Source: Pseudomonadota bacterium
GTDB taxonomy: Bacteria; Pseudomonadota; Gammaproteobacteria; Burkholderiales; Rhodocyclaceae
Reading direction: 5' to 3'
DNA length: 64,000 bases
Assembly (NCBI GenBank): GCA_018261905.1
Contig: JAGTRU010000010.1
Span: 1 to 64,000 of the forward strand
Both the position numbers and the translations under genes were made by a program. Positions 11,980 through 23,600 of this stretch are shown in pieces. The notes beneath the pieces are model-generated. The model worked only from the letters and a program-made list of their open reading frames with translations, made no database searches and had not been told where the DNA came from. Position 1 is the stretch's first letter. Every line of letters begins with the position of its first letter.

Positions 11980-12830
11980 GGCTCGGTCGATGACTCATCG
12001 CTGTCAGCACTGTAGAAATAAACGCCACAGGTGAACCGTTTTGCCGGGCCCGGAACATTGCCCTGTTTGCTGTCTGGCTCGGAAAGATCGGGGGGCGACT
12101 GCTCGGCCAGGGTATGTAATTTGGTCAGCAGCTGCATGCCGAGATCGGCGGCGTGCGCTCGCAACTGTTCGAGCTGCGTGGCGGACAGGGCGCTATGATG
12201 CACGCTTCGTTCAAACCACGGGGCGGCGATGCCGAGGACATTGTCGGCGGCGGCGGCGGCGTGGTCGCCAAGGTTGTGCCCGTAGTAGGAGAGCTTTTCT
12301 TCCAGGCCTTCCTTGGGAATGAAGGCATTGGTGACCAGGATGACTTCGTCGGCGGCGTTGACCTGAACGACGCCCAGGCGCAGCCACTCGTCGAGCACCG
12401 AGCGCGGGCGGATGTCCTGGCTGATGCTGGCGACCAGGTTTTCAAAGGAAATTTCCGAGCCGTGGCTGGCCAGGCGCGGCAGGGGGCGGGGAAGGCCTTT
12501 TTCGTCCAGCCATTGGGCATTGGTAATCCAGGTGGCGACGATTTGGGCACTGCGGGAAACCTGTGGCGGCAGGTTGGCGTCTTCTTTGGGCAGTTCGCGC
12601 AAACGTTTGACGTCTTTTCGGTGCACGCCGGTAATCAGGCTGATACGGCTGTCGGTCGATGCCTTGTCGTCAAGACGGAAGTCCCGTTCGGCGACTTCCA
12701 CGAAAACGCGTTTGAGCAATTCAATGGCGGTCGGCAGCGTGATTTCGTGCGCCAGCATGACGCGCACCAGCGGCGCGAGCACCTTGTGCAAGGCGGAGAT
12801 GAGAACTTTACGGAGCGGAGAGTCTGACAT
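11976..12830 (-). CDS. DUF6502 family protein
   Basis: A 284-residue cytoplasmic protein of unknown function. The N-terminal region (KVLISALHKVLAPLVRVMLAHEITLPTAIELLKRVFVEVA) and the SLITGVHRKDVKRLRE segment look like a winged-helix/DNA-binding-like fold typical of DUF6502. There is no signal peptide or membrane segment. ATG 12830 is preferred to the in-frame TTG at 12857, although neither has a strong ribosome site. Its stop overlaps the ATG of the DUF5666 gene (ATGA at 11979-11976), so it may regulate or accompany that exported protein. Confidence 0.75.
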   Translation of the reverse strand: MSDSPLRKVLISALHKVLAPLVRVMLAHEITLPTAIELLKRVFVEVAERDFRLDDKASTDSRISLITGVHRKDVKRLRELPKEDANLPPQVSRSAQIVATWITNAQWLDEKGLPRPLPRLASHGSEISFENLVASISQDIRPRSVLDEWLRLGVVQVNAADEVILVTNAFIPKEGLEEKLSYYGHNLGDHAAAAADNVLGIAAPWFERSVHHSALSATQLEQLRAHAADLGMQLLTKLHTLAEQSPPDLSEPDSKQGNVPGPAKRFTCGVYFYSADSDESSTEP

Positions 12831-12992
12831 CGGCAAAATCTGGTTCGGATGATCCAAAGAGGCGCTATTAGCTGGGTGCTGGAACTATCCATGAAGACTG
12901 ACCGGCACTCTTGGCATCGATCGGTATTGGCTCGGTGACAACCGATGCCATGTCATCAATTTATGTACGGTGGTGCGAAAACGACGTCTATT

Positions 12993-13238
12993 TTACGAGC
13001 TTGGCTGGCGTTTCTGTAACAAATTTAGTGTTTTGTCAGCAGAGCGGCGCCTGATGTTCTGTCCGGCCATGGTTCCTGAAACAACCGAATGTATGGCCGC
13101 TATCCTTTCTCGATCGTCTGTGGGATATCTTCCCCCTTTTGTCATCGGTGGTAAAGAAAAGTTTCCGGCGCCAGACCCGGTTTTCCTGCCGGAGTGGTGG
13201 CCATGACGAAGTTCGATGACCGTCGAAGTGTTGCTCAT
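12993..13238 (-). CDS. Possible small hypothetical protein (uncertain ORF)
   Basis: An 81-codon open frame whose ATG overlaps the stop of the Fe-S/FAD oxidoreductase gene as ATGA (13238-13235), an arrangement common in coupled genes. The product (MSNTSTVIELRHGHHSG...) has no signal peptide, membrane segment or motif I recognise. The surrounding region (12831-13234, about 400 bp) is poorer in GC than its neighbours, and I see no other gene, RNA or clear terminator in it. The frame may be accidental. Confidence 0.3.
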   Translation of the reverse strand: MSNTSTVIELRHGHHSGRKTGSGAGNFSLPPMTKGGRYPTDDRERIAAIHSVVSGTMAGQNIRRRSADKTLNLLQKRQPSS

Positions 13239-14530
13239 TCGCCATAATGGGTTTCGACCTTGACCCCGATTTTTTTCAGCATCGGGGTCGGCAACTCGCC
13301 ACCGGCACAGACAATGATGGCGTCGTTATCCCGTTCCAGCACGGCGTCTCCCTTTTTCAGCAGGACCTTGTCGGCGGTGATTTCCTGCACGGTACTTTCC
13401 ATCAGTTGTTCGATTTGACCGTTGGCTATGGCTTCGGCCAGTCGTGTGCGGTTCTTCGGCTTGACCCGGTCGAAGGCCTTGCCGCGATAGCTCAAGGTGA
13501 CTTTCGTCTCAGCTTCGTTGCTGATGTCGAGCGCCGCTTCGAGCGCACTGTCGCCGCCGCCGACGACCAGTACCGTTTTGCCTTGATACTGCTCGGCCTC
13601 AATCAGTCGGTACACCACTTTCGCCTGTTCTTCGCCCTTGGCGCCGAGTTTGCGCGGTGTGCCGCGCCGGCCGATGGCGAGCAGAATGCTGGCCGCCGTG
13701 TACTTGGCCTTGTTGGTGCGGATCGCGAAGAATTCCTCGCCCGGCACGACTTCTTCCATCCGTTCGCTGAACTTGATATTGGGCTGCGCCTTCTTGAGCA
13801 CGGAGGTCCAGATTTCCATCAGTTCTTCCTTGCTCACCTCCCTGACCTTGATTTCGCCGATCAGTGGCAAGTTCATGGGCGCCGTCATCACCAGTTTGTT
13901 GCGCGGGTAGTGGTAGGTGGTGCCGCCCAGCGAATCTTCCTGTTCGACGGTGACGTATTTCAGGCCGGCCTCCTTGGCCGCCAGCGAGGCGGCGATGCCG
14001 GCCGGGCCGGCGCCGATGATGACGAGATCGAGCTCGGCCTGGCCGCGGGGGCGGGTGGCAATGCTGTTGACGGCCTGGACGCCCTGGCGGATGGCATTGC
14101 GGATGAGGCCCATGCCACCCAGTTCGCCGGCGATGAAGATGCCGGGAATGTTGGTTTCGAAATCGGGATTGACCTGCGGAATGTCCATGCCGCGTTTGGC
14201 GGTCCCGAATACCAGCTTGATGGCGCCGACCGGACAGGCCGGCGCGCAGGCGCCGTGCCCGATGCAGTGCGTCGGATTGATCAGCACCCCCTTGCCTTTG
14301 ATGACGCCCAGCGCATGTTCCGGACAAACCCGGGCGCAGGCGCCGGAGCCCATGCAGATCGAAAGATCGACCACCGGGTGCAGCGAAGGCGGTTCGGTCA
14401 AGCCGGACTCTTGGGCTTCCTTGAGTACGGCGTTGTGTTTCTCCGAGGCCAGCCGCTTGGCGCGCAGGTGAAAGAGCAGGGGAATCAGGATCAGCAGCAG
14501 GGGCGGGAGGTAGTAGATCAGGTCGGACAT
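13235..14530 (-). CDS. Membrane-anchored ferredoxin-domain FAD/NAD(P) oxidoreductase
   Basis: A 431-residue protein likely to carry electrons between NAD(P)H and membrane or cytochrome partners. N-terminal membrane anchor (residues about 4-21). A two-cluster ferredoxin-like segment follows: C59-S62-C65-C69-P and C89-H92-C95-C99-P, in which the usual second Cys of each motif is Ser or His. Then a pyridine-nucleotide-disulfide oxidoreductase fold with the FAD motif VIIGAGPAGIAAS and the NAD(P) motif VLVVGGGDSALEAALD. There is no CxxC redox pair, so it is not a thioredoxin reductase despite the resemblance. It is transcribed away from the cytochrome genes, with a 179-bp divergent spacer. Family resemblance is clear; the electron partner is inferred from context. 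Confidence 0.85.
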   Translation of the reverse strand: MSDLIYYLPPLLLILIPLLFHLRAKRLASEKHNAVLKEAQESGLTEPPSLHPVVDLSICMGSGACARVCPEHALGVIKGKGVLINPTHCIGHGACAPACPVGAIKLVFGTAKRGMDIPQVNPDFETNIPGIFIAGELGGMGLIRNAIRQGVQAVNSIATRPRGQAELDLVIIGAGPAGIAASLAAKEAGLKYVTVEQEDSLGGTTYHYPRNKLVMTAPMNLPLIGEIKVREVSKEELMEIWTSVLKKAQPNIKFSERMEEVVPGEEFFAIRTNKAKYTAASILLAIGRRGTPRKLGAKGEEQAKVVYRLIEAEQYQGKTVLVVGGGDSALEAALDISNEAETKVTLSYRGKAFDRVKPKNRTRLAEAIANGQIEQLMESTVQEITADKVLLKKGDAVLERDNDAIIVCAGGELPTPMLKKIGVKVETHYGE

Positions 14531-14709
14531 CGTGGCGCTATCTGCCTTCTCGGCAAAAAAGGTTGGTGCTCGGCTTAGTGAAATTTGTTATTCTCTGTGC
14601 CGTGTGAAATTTTACCTCGTCACTGGCTCCGGCTGAAAGCTTCATTTGCATCGAGCGGTGTCGAGCATTGCCGATCCTGGGCTGGCCTCAACCTATTTGT
14701 GGGAAATGT

Positions 14710-15624
14710 GTGACGACGGAGACGCTTGATACATTGACGGATATTTCGCTGGAAAGCGAAGCAAAACTCTCGTGGGAGTGGATTCGCCGCTTTCTCGGGC
14801 GTCTTGCCATTCTGCTCTTGTCTGCTCTGCTGCTCTTCCTGGCCTGGCAGGTCAGTGCCGGGCATCTCTACGAGGCCGGTTCCGATTTTGGCTACAACCT
14901 CGGCCTGGTCGGCGGTTTGCTGATGCTCGCCTTGCTCCTCTATCCGCTGCGCAAACGCTGGGTCATTTTTGATGACCGCTTCGGGAAAATGGAGTCCTGG
15001 TTCAAGTTTCACATGGTTGCGGGCATCGGTGGTCCGCTGTTGGTGCTTTTCCATACTACTTTCCGGGTCGGCTCGACCAATGCCGCGGCCGCTCTCTATT
15101 CGATGCTGCTGGTTGCCGGGAGCGGCATTCTCGGGCGCTTTATCTACCGCCACATCCATCACGGATTGTACGGTCGGCAAGTGGCGCTGAGCGAGGCGAC
15201 GGCCGATGTCGAAGCGGCTTCGGAATGCATGGGCTCGATTTACGCCTTGCGGGCCGATATCGAACCACGCATGCGGGATTTTCGCGAAATGGCTTTCGAT
15301 CCGCGCGGCACCCTGTCGGGGCGCGTCTGGAAATTCATGACCCTGCGCTGGCGTAGCCATCGCTTGGCGAAAAGCATTCGCTTTGATGCCAAGACCGAAT
15401 TGGTCAAACGCTGGCGCCAGGAACGCGGTCCGCGCCGCGAACTGGTCCTCAACTACCGTCTGGCCCGCGAGCAAATTGATCATTACCTCGAGTCGGTCGT
15501 CAAAGCTTCGCAACTGACCGTCTGGGAACGGCTGTTTTCCTTGTGGCACCTCGTCCATGTCCCCTTCTTGTATTTGCTCGTTTTCAGTGGAGTCGTTCAT
15601 GTCATCGCGGTCCACATGTATTGA
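14710..15624 (+). CDS. Histidine-rich integral membrane protein, putative b-type cytochrome subunit
   Basis: About 304 residues with four hydrophobic helices near residues 30-49, 61-80, 101-117 and 118-136, a charged cytoplasmic segment (about 145-270) and a last helix at the C-terminus. Histidines cluster in or beside helices: H101 and H115 in the third, RHIHHGLYG after the fourth, and LWHLVH...VVHVIAVH in the last, a pattern expected for heme b ligands. It overlaps the 24-heme cytochrome gene by 26 bp, so it probably passes electrons through the inner membrane to that protein. Start uncertain: GTG 14710 (GGGA 5 nt upstream) is preferred, TTG 14668 is possible. I do not recognise a named family; the heme-binding role is inferred. 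Confidence 0.78.
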   Translation: MTTETLDTLTDISLESEAKLSWEWIRRFLGRLAILLLSALLLFLAWQVSAGHLYEAGSDFGYNLGLVGGLLMLALLLYPLRKRWVIFDDRFGKMESWFKFHMVAGIGGPLLVLFHTTFRVGSTNAAAALYSMLLVAGSGILGRFIYRHIHHGLYGRQVALSEATADVEAASECMGSIYALRADIEPRMRDFREMAFDPRGTLSGRVWKFMTLRWRSHRLAKSIRFDAKTELVKRWRQERGPRRELVLNYRLAREQIDHYLESVVKASQLTVWERLFSLWHLVHVPFLYLLVFSGVVHVIAVHMY

Positions 15625-17437
15625 TCGGCTGTTCCGCAGCTTCTTGCTGTTCGCTTGCCTGCTGGTGGCGGACGGTGCCCGCGCCCAGTTGATCGAAAAG
15701 GTGCTGGCGCCGGGCGAAGTGATTGAAGGTCATGCCAAGTACGAGCATGAATGCAAACAATGCCACCAGAATTTCAACAAGGCCGGGCAGAGCAAGCTGT
15801 GTCTCGACTGCCACAAGGATGTTGCCAAGGACGTTGCGGCCAAGAAGCGTTTGCACGGCAAGCTTGAGGACACGACGTGCAAGACCTGCCATACCGACCA
15901 CAAAGGGCGGAAGGCCAAGATCGCCGTGGTCGACAAGAACAAGTTCGACCACGGGCGGACCGAGTTCCGCCTGAACGGGGCGCATGCCGAGATCCGCAAC
16001 AAGTGCGAAAGCTGCCATAAGCCGAAGGCCAAATTCCGCGAGGCGCCCAAGCTTTGCAACGACTGCCATGCCAAGGTCGACCAGGAAAAAGGCCATAAGG
16101 GCAAGCTCGGTAGCAAGTGCGAGACCTGCCACAACGAGAAGAAGTGGACGGAGACGACCTTCGACCACGAAAAGACCAAATTCCCGTTGGTTGGCGGCAA
16201 GCACTTTGAAGTCAAGTGCAAGGAATGTCATGCCGACAAGACCTACCAGAACACGCCGCTGACCTGCAACGGCTGCCACAAGAAGATCGACCAGGAAAAG
16301 GGGCACAAGGGCCGCTATGGCAGCAAGTGCGAAACCTGTCACAACGACAAGGGCTGGAAGGAGATCGATTTCGATCATGACAAGGACACCAAGTACGCCC
16401 TGAAAGGCAAGCACCGCCAGGCCAAGTGCGATACCTGCCATCTGCCGGAGAAGGGCTTGCTCTATCAGGCGCAGAAGTTGCCGACGCGCTGTGTCGCCTG
16501 TCACAAGAAGGACGACCAGGAAAAAGGGCACAAGGGCGGCCTGGGCGAAAAGTGCGAAACCTGCCACAACGAGCGCAACTGGAAAAATTCCACGTTCGAC
16601 CATGACGATACCAAGTTCCCGCTCCGCGATAAACACAAGGACGCCAAGTGCGACACCTGTCATACGGGCGGGGTTTCCGGTCCGAAGGCCAAGCTGAAGC
16701 TGGAAATGACCTGTATCGCCTGTCACAAGAAAAACGACGATGAAAAGGGTCACAAGGGCCGCTACGGCAACAAGTGCGAAACCTGCCACACGGCCAAGGA
16801 ATGGAAGAAGAGCACCTTCAACCACGACAAGGACACCAAATACCCGTTGCTAGGCAAGCATCAGGAAACCAAGTGCGACGCCTGCCATTTGCCGGCGCTC
16901 GGGCCGATCTACGGCAGCAAGATTGAAAAGACCTGTATCGCCTGTCACAAGAAGGACGACAAGCACAAAGGCCAACTCGGCACTGACTGCGCAAGCTGTC
17001 ACAACGAAAAGCGTTGGCAGGATTCGCCCTACGACCACAACAAGGCGCGTTTCCCGCTAACCGGCAGTCACGCCAAGGTCGAGTGCAAGAAGTGCCACCT
17101 GACGCCGGCTTTCCGCGACGCGCCGCTGACCTGTAACGGTTGTCACGAAAAGGACGACAAGCACAAGGGCCGCTTCACCAAGAAGTGCGAAAGCTGTCAC
17201 TACACCGGGACCTGGAAATCCTGGGACTTCGACCACGCGAAGACGCGCTACCCGCTGGATGGCGCCCACCTCAAGGTCGAGTGCTATGACTGCCACAAGG
17301 AGCCGAAGCCGGGGACGCCGAAGTTGAGTAAAACCTGTGTTAGCTGCCATCTCAAGGACGACGTCCATAACGGCGAGTTCTCGGCGCAGTGCGAGCGCTG
17401 TCATGTGAGCGCCAACTGGAAGAAGGTTAGACGGTAG
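15599..17437 (+). CDS. Periplasmic 24-heme c-type cytochrome
   Basis: A 612-residue exported protein with 24 CxxCH heme-attachment motifs by my count. Start ATG 15599 gives a clean signal peptide (MSSRSTCIDRLFRSFLLFACLLVADGARA-Q); it overlaps the upstream membrane gene by 26 bp. The mature part is built from repeats of about 80 residues with three hemes each (CETCHN..W..T.FDHD.TK(F/Y)PL.GKH...KCDTCH...CIACHKKDD.EKGHKG). Extra histidines (FDH, GKH, KGHKG) occur at about one per heme, consistent with bis-His low-spin hemes. The protein is very rich in lysine, unlike the giant cytochrome downstream. It most likely relays electrons in the periplasm between the membrane subunit and the giant cytochrome. 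Confidence 0.95.
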   Translation: MSSRSTCIDRLFRSFLLFACLLVADGARAQLIEKVLAPGEVIEGHAKYEHECKQCHQNFNKAGQSKLCLDCHKDVAKDVAAKKRLHGKLEDTTCKTCHTDHKGRKAKIAVVDKNKFDHGRTEFRLNGAHAEIRNKCESCHKPKAKFREAPKLCNDCHAKVDQEKGHKGKLGSKCETCHNEKKWTETTFDHEKTKFPLVGGKHFEVKCKECHADKTYQNTPLTCNGCHKKIDQEKGHKGRYGSKCETCHNDKGWKEIDFDHDKDTKYALKGKHRQAKCDTCHLPEKGLLYQAQKLPTRCVACHKKDDQEKGHKGGLGEKCETCHNERNWKNSTFDHDDTKFPLRDKHKDAKCDTCHTGGVSGPKAKLKLEMTCIACHKKNDDEKGHKGRYGNKCETCHTAKEWKKSTFNHDKDTKYPLLGKHQETKCDACHLPALGPIYGSKIEKTCIACHKKDDKHKGQLGTDCASCHNEKRWQDSPYDHNKARFPLTGSHAKVECKKCHLTPAFRDAPLTCNGCHEKDDKHKGRFTKKCESCHYTGTWKSWDFDHAKTRYPLDGAHLKVECYDCHKEPKPGTPKLSKTCVSCHLKDDVHNGEFSAQCERCHVSANWKKVRR

Positions 17438-17463
17438 CCAAATGAAATGGTTGTGTGATAAAT

Positions 17464-17486
17464 TCCCACAAACAAAATTTGTGGGA
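17464..17486 (+). other. Inverted repeat between the two cytochrome genes
   Basis: Perfect 9-bp arms TCCCACAAA / TTTGTGGGA with a CAAAA loop, 27 bp after the 24-heme gene and 115 bp before the giant gene. No T-tract follows, so a simple Rho-independent terminator is unlikely. It could be an mRNA-processing or stabilising hairpin that sets different levels of the two cytochromes. Confidence 0.6.
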
Positions 17487-17601
17487 GTTATTCCCCCGCT
17501 AAGCTGCTGCGCTACTCGATGGTTCCTTCTGGTTTGTTCAGAGTCCGCCGTGGAGTGTGTTCCGGGGCAGCAAGTGATTAATAGAACGGGATGCTGATTC
17601 C

Positions 17602-20600
17602 ATGAAATACATTGCCCGACTCCTCTTTGCATTTATTGCCCTGGCCTTCATTTCTCTTGGGCAATGGGGAGTTGCGTTCGGGCAAGGTGCGGCACAGAGC
17701 CTTAATTTTGACCACAACACGACGGGTTTCATCCTTGATACGCCGCACCGCCTGGTGGCCTGTGAATCCTGTCACACCTCCGGCGAGTTCAGGGGGACGC
17801 CGCGCGTCTGCTCGATTTGCCATGCCGGGGCCGGGGCGCGCGCCCCGGGCAAGTCGGCAATGCATATTCCGACGACGGCAGCCTGCGACTCCTGTCACCG
17901 ACCGGGGGCGGTCAACTGGAGCGAACGGCCGACCGGATTTACGCAGGGCGGCACGGGGCACCCGATCAACCCGCAGTTGGGAGTGACGGCGACCAATTGC
18001 CAGACCTGCCATAACGGGGGCTTTATCGGGGCCAATGCGCTGGCCAAGACGGCGACGCATATCCCGAGTTCGAATACCTGTAGCAACTGCCACGGTACGA
18101 CATCCTGGACGCCGGCCACCGGTCAGCACGAAGGTGTGTTGCCCGGTACTTGTGGGACTTGCCACAATGGCGTTAAAGCGACCGGAAAAAAGGCAGACCA
18201 TATTCCGACGACTAGCGCTTGCGATAGCTGCCACAATAATTATGTCGCCTTCGTGCCGGCCCGGATGAATCACGCCGGGCTTGATGGTCAGTGTTCGACC
18301 TGTCATACCGGGCGCTATTCCTCCCAGAGTGCCCAGAGCAAACCGGCAACCCATATCGTGACGCAGCCCGGCGCGCAGTGCGACAGTTGCCACCACTCGA
18401 CGGTTTCGTGGGCAACCGTGACTTTCGATCACGCCAATCGTCCGGCCGGAAGCAAGTGTACGGATTGCCATAACGGCACCGTAACCGGCTTGGGCAAGCC
18501 GGCCGGTCATGTCCCGACCAGCGCGACCTGCGAAACCTGTCACAGCAATTTTGTCTCGTTCAAGCCGGCGCAGATGAACCATGACAGCACGGCCGGTCAG
18601 TGCTCGACCTGCCACAACGGTGGCTTTGTTTCGATGAATGCTCTCGGTAAATCCGGTCGGCATATTCCCACCACCGTCCAGTGCGACTCCTGTCATACCC
18701 GGGGGTTTGTTTCCTGGACTCCGGCGGTGATGAGTCATGCCGGTCTGGAGGGCGCGTGCGCCAGTTGTCACAGTGGCGGTTACTTGCCGCAGAATGCCCA
18801 AACCAAGCCGGCGACACACATCGCAACGACGGCCCAGTGCGACACCTGTCACAACTCGACATCAACCTGGGCCACCGCAGTCTTCAATCATGCCGCCGCC
18901 AGCCCTCCGGTGGCCGGACGCTGTTCTAGCTGCCATAACGGCACCAATGGTCTGGGCAAGCCAGTTAACCATATTCCGACTGTCGCCCAGTGTGATAGCT
19001 GCCACAACACTACTGTCTTTAAAGCGATTTCGATGAATCACGCCGGCACGGCCGGGAAATGTACGACCTGCCATAACGGCAATTTTGTCTTTGCCAATGC
19101 GCTCGCCAAATCGGGGGTGCATATTCCGACCAGCGCGCAATGCGATACCTGCCACACGGGAGGGTTCACCGCCTGGTCGCCGGCCGTGATGAACCACAGC
19201 GGCCTGAACGGCAAATGCACGGATTGTCACAGCGGGGGCTATACCTCGCAGAACGCGCTGGTCAAGCCGCTGACCCACGTCAGTACGACGCAGCAGTGCG
19301 ACACTTGCCATACCTCTACCAGCAAGTGGGGGATGGTGTCATTTATCCATAGCGTCACGGCGACCGGAACCTGCAATACGTGCCACGGTACGAGCGCCCT
19401 TGGCAAGCCGGCGACGCACATTCCGACGGCGGCCCAGTGCGATAGTTGTCACAATAATTTCGCGGCCTTCAAGCCGGCCCGAATGAATCACGCCGTCAGC
19501 ACCGGTGAGGCCTGCGCCACCTGCCATGGCGGCGCCTATGTCTCGCAGAATGCACTGGCCAAACCGACGACCCATATCCAAACCACGGCCTCCTGCGAAT
19601 CCTGTCACGGCACCGGCTACAGCACTTGGACGACGGTTTCCTTTGACCATGCCGCAGTCACTCCCGCCGTTGCCGGCCGGTGTTCGACCTGTCACAACGG
19701 AACCAGTGCCCTCGGCAAGGCGGCGGGTCATATTCCGACGGCGGCGCAGTGTGATACCTGCCATAAGAATTTCACCGTTTTCAAGCCGGCCCAAATGGAC
19801 CATGCCGGAACCGGCGGGCAGTGCGCGACTTGTCATGACGGCAGCTACGCCGCGGTCAATGCGCAAGGCAAGCCGGCAGCGCACATTCCCGTGACGACGC
19901 AGTGCGATACCTGCCACACCGGTGGTTTCGTCAGATTCTCGCCGGCCACCATGAGTCATGCCGGGCTGACCCAGTGCGCGACTTGCCACAGCGGAACCTA
20001 TGTCTCGCAAAACGCGCAGATCAAGCCGGTCACCCACATCCCGACCACTGCCGAGTGCTCGACTTGCCACAATTCGACCACTTCGTGGGCGACCGGCACC
20101 TTCAATCATGCGACGGCCTCCCCGGCGGTCACCGGGCGCTGCGCGACCTGTCATAACGGGACGACGGCACTGACCAGCAACGGCAGTATCGGCAAGCCGA
20201 CGACGCACATCCCGACCAGCGCCCAGTGCGATACCTGTCATAACAATTTCACCGCCTTCAAGCCGGCCCAGATGAACCATGCGGGGACCGCCGGTCAGTG
20301 CTCGACTTGCCATGGCGGCGGCTATACCGGGATGAACGCGCAGACCAAGTTGCCGACTCACGTCAGCACGACGGCGCAATGCGACACCTGCCATAGTTCG
20401 ACCACGCTGTGGACGGCGGTAACCTTCGTCCATGCCCCGACGGCGTTTGGCAACTGTGCCACCTGCCACAACGGGACCACGGCGCAGGGCAAGACCGTCG
20501 GTCATATTCCGGTCGGGACCCAGCAGTGCAGCAACTGCCACCGCAATTTCAACAGCTTCAAACCGGCGGTGATGAGCCACGTCGGGACGAGCGGAGCCTG

Positions 20601-23600
20601 CACGACCTGCCACAACGGCAATTTTGTTGCCCAGAACGCGCTGTCCAAGCCGGCTATCCACATCCCGGTGACGACGGAGTGCGATACCTGCCACGTCAAC
20701 GGCTTTACCAACTGGGCGCCGGCGGTGATGAGCCACAGCGGCCTGACCGATTGCGCCGGCTGTCATAGCGGTGCCTACCTGGTACAGAATGTGCAAGTCA
20801 AGCCGGCCACCCACCAGGTGACGACGGCGCAGTGTTCGAGTTGCCACAGTTCGACGCTCTCCTGGGCGACGCATACCCAGGATCACGCGGTGTTGAGTCC
20901 GCCGGCCGCCGGGCGCTGCAGTACCTGCCACAATTCGACCATCGCCCTCGGCAAACCGTCGACCCACGTGCCGACGGTCGCCCAGTGTGATAGCTGCCAT
21001 ACCAATTTCGTCGGCTTCAAGCCGGCGCAGATGAACCATGCCGGAACCACCGGCCAGTGCGCCACTTGTCATGCCGGGGCCTACACCGGGCAAAATGCGC
21101 TGGCCAAACCGGCCACCCACATCGCGACCAGCCAGTCGTGCGATGTCTGCCACGCCACCGCCGCCTGGAAACCGACTTCCTTCGGCCACCAGGCCGTGAC
21201 CGCCGGCAGTTGTGCCACCTGCCACAATGGCAGCAGCGCCCGGGGCAAGCAGGCTTCCCATATTCCAACCAGCGCGGCCTGCGATTCCTGTCACAAGAAT
21301 TTCGTTGCCTTCGCTCCGGCCCAGATGAACCACAACGGTACGCTCGGCCAGTGCTCGACCTGTCACAACGGCAGCTATCTCCGGGTCAATGCGCAGACCA
21401 AGCCGACCACGCACGTCCTGACCAGCGTGCAGTGCGATACCTGCCATAGCTCGACGACGAGCTGGGCAACGGCAACTTATGTTCACGATGCCGCTGCGGT
21501 AACCGGCAAATGCAACACCTGTCACGGGACGACGGCGCTCGGCAAGCCGACCAACCACATTCCGACCAGCGCCCAATGCGACACCTGTCACGGCAACTTC
21601 ACGGCCTTCAACCCGGCCCGGATGAACCATGCCGATACGGCCGGAAAATGTACCTTCTGCCACAGCGGCTCCTTCGTGTACGCCAACGCCCTGGCCAAGC
21701 CGGCCGCCCATATTCCGGTCACCGAACAGTGCGATAGCTGCCACAAGAGCGGATTCGTTTCGTGGTCACCGTCGGTGATGGATCACAATGTTGCTTCGGT
21801 CAAGGGGCAGGGGTGTGCCACTTGCCATAGCGGTGCCTATCTGTCGCAGAATGCACAGATCAAGCCGCCGACGCACGTTGTGACCACCGCGCAATGCTCG
21901 ACCTGCCATACCTCGACAAGCAGTTGGGCAACGGCAACCTTCAATCACACGGCCGCGGGTGTCGTCACGGCGAATGTCTGCTCGACCTGCCATGACGGTC
22001 TGCCCGGCCTGTCCCATGGCCTCGGCAAGTCGACCAACCATATCCCGACGACCGCGCAATGCGATACCTGTCACCAGAACTTCGCGGCTTTCGCCCCGGC
22101 GACCATGAATCATGCCGGGACGGCAGGTGCCTGCACAAACTGCCACAGCGGGAAATATACGACCCTGAATGCGCAGGCCAAGCCATCAACCCACATCCCG
22201 ACTGGATCGCAGTCCTGCGATGTCTGCCACTCGACTACGGTCTGGAAGCCAACGACCTTTGCACACGCCGGAGTGACCGCCGGGAGCTGCGCAACTTGCC
22301 ATAACGGGACGAATGCCTCGGGCAAGAAGGTTTCCCATATTCCGACCGCGGCCGTCTGTGATAGCTGTCACAAGAATTTCGTTACTTTCGTGCCGGCCCA
22401 GATGAATCACACCGGAACGGCCGGGCAATGTTCGACCTGCCACAGCGGCGCCTTTGTCGGGGTCAATGCCTTGACAAAATCGGCCAGCCACGTCAGTACG
22501 ACGGCCCAATGCGATACCTGTCACGCCTCGACGACAACCTGGGCCAATGCGACTTTTGCCCACGCGGCAAGCGCTGCCGGGACCTGTTCGACCTGCCATA
22601 ACGGGACGACCGCCTTGGGTAAGTCAGGGACTCACCTCCCGACCAGTCGGCAGTGCGACAGTTGCCATAAGAATTTCCTGGCTTTCAAGCCGGCGCAAAT
22701 GGACCATACCGTCGGTGCAACCGGGCAGTGCTCGACTTGCCACGGCGGAGCCTTTGTTTCCATCAATGCGTTGGCCAAACCCGTCAGCCATATTCCGGTT
22801 ACCGAGCAGTGCGACTCCTGTCACAAGAGCGGATATGTCTCGTGGTCCGCAGCGGGCGTGGATCACACGCTGGCATCCGTTAAAGGTCAGGGTTGTTCGA
22901 CTTGTCACGGCGGCGCCTATGTCTCTCAGAATGCTCTGGCGAAATCGGCAACCCACGTCACCACGACCGCGCAATGCGATACTTGCCACGCCTCGACGAC
23001 CAGCTGGGCAAACGCCAAATATGTCCATGCCACGTCGTCGACCGGCACCTGTTCGAATTGCCACAATGGAACGATTGCCCTCGGTAAGCTGGCGACTCAC
23101 CTGCCGAGCAGTCGGCAATGCGATAGCTGTCACAAGAATTTCCTGGCTTTCAAGCCGGCCCAGATGGACCATACGCTCGGTGTGGCCGGACAGTGTTCCT
23201 CTTGTCACAACGCGACCTACGCTTCGCTCAATGCCCTGGCCAAGCCGGCCGCCCATATCCAGGTCACTGAACAGTGCGATGCCTGCCACAAGAATGGGTT
23301 TGTCTCGTGGTCGCCGTCGGCGATGGATCACAACGTAGCATCCGTCAAAGCGCAAGGCTGTGCGACTTGCCATAGCGGCGCCTATCTCTCGCAGAATGCG
23401 CAGATCAAGCCGCCGACGCACGTTGCGACCACCGCGCAATGCTCGACCTGCCATACCTCGACAAACAGTTGGGCAACGGCGACCTTCAATCACACGGCCG
23501 CCGGTGTCGTCACGGCGAATGTCTGTTCGACCTGCCATGACGGTCTGCCCGGCCTGTCCCATGGCCTCGGCAAGTCGACCAACCATATCCCGACAACCAG

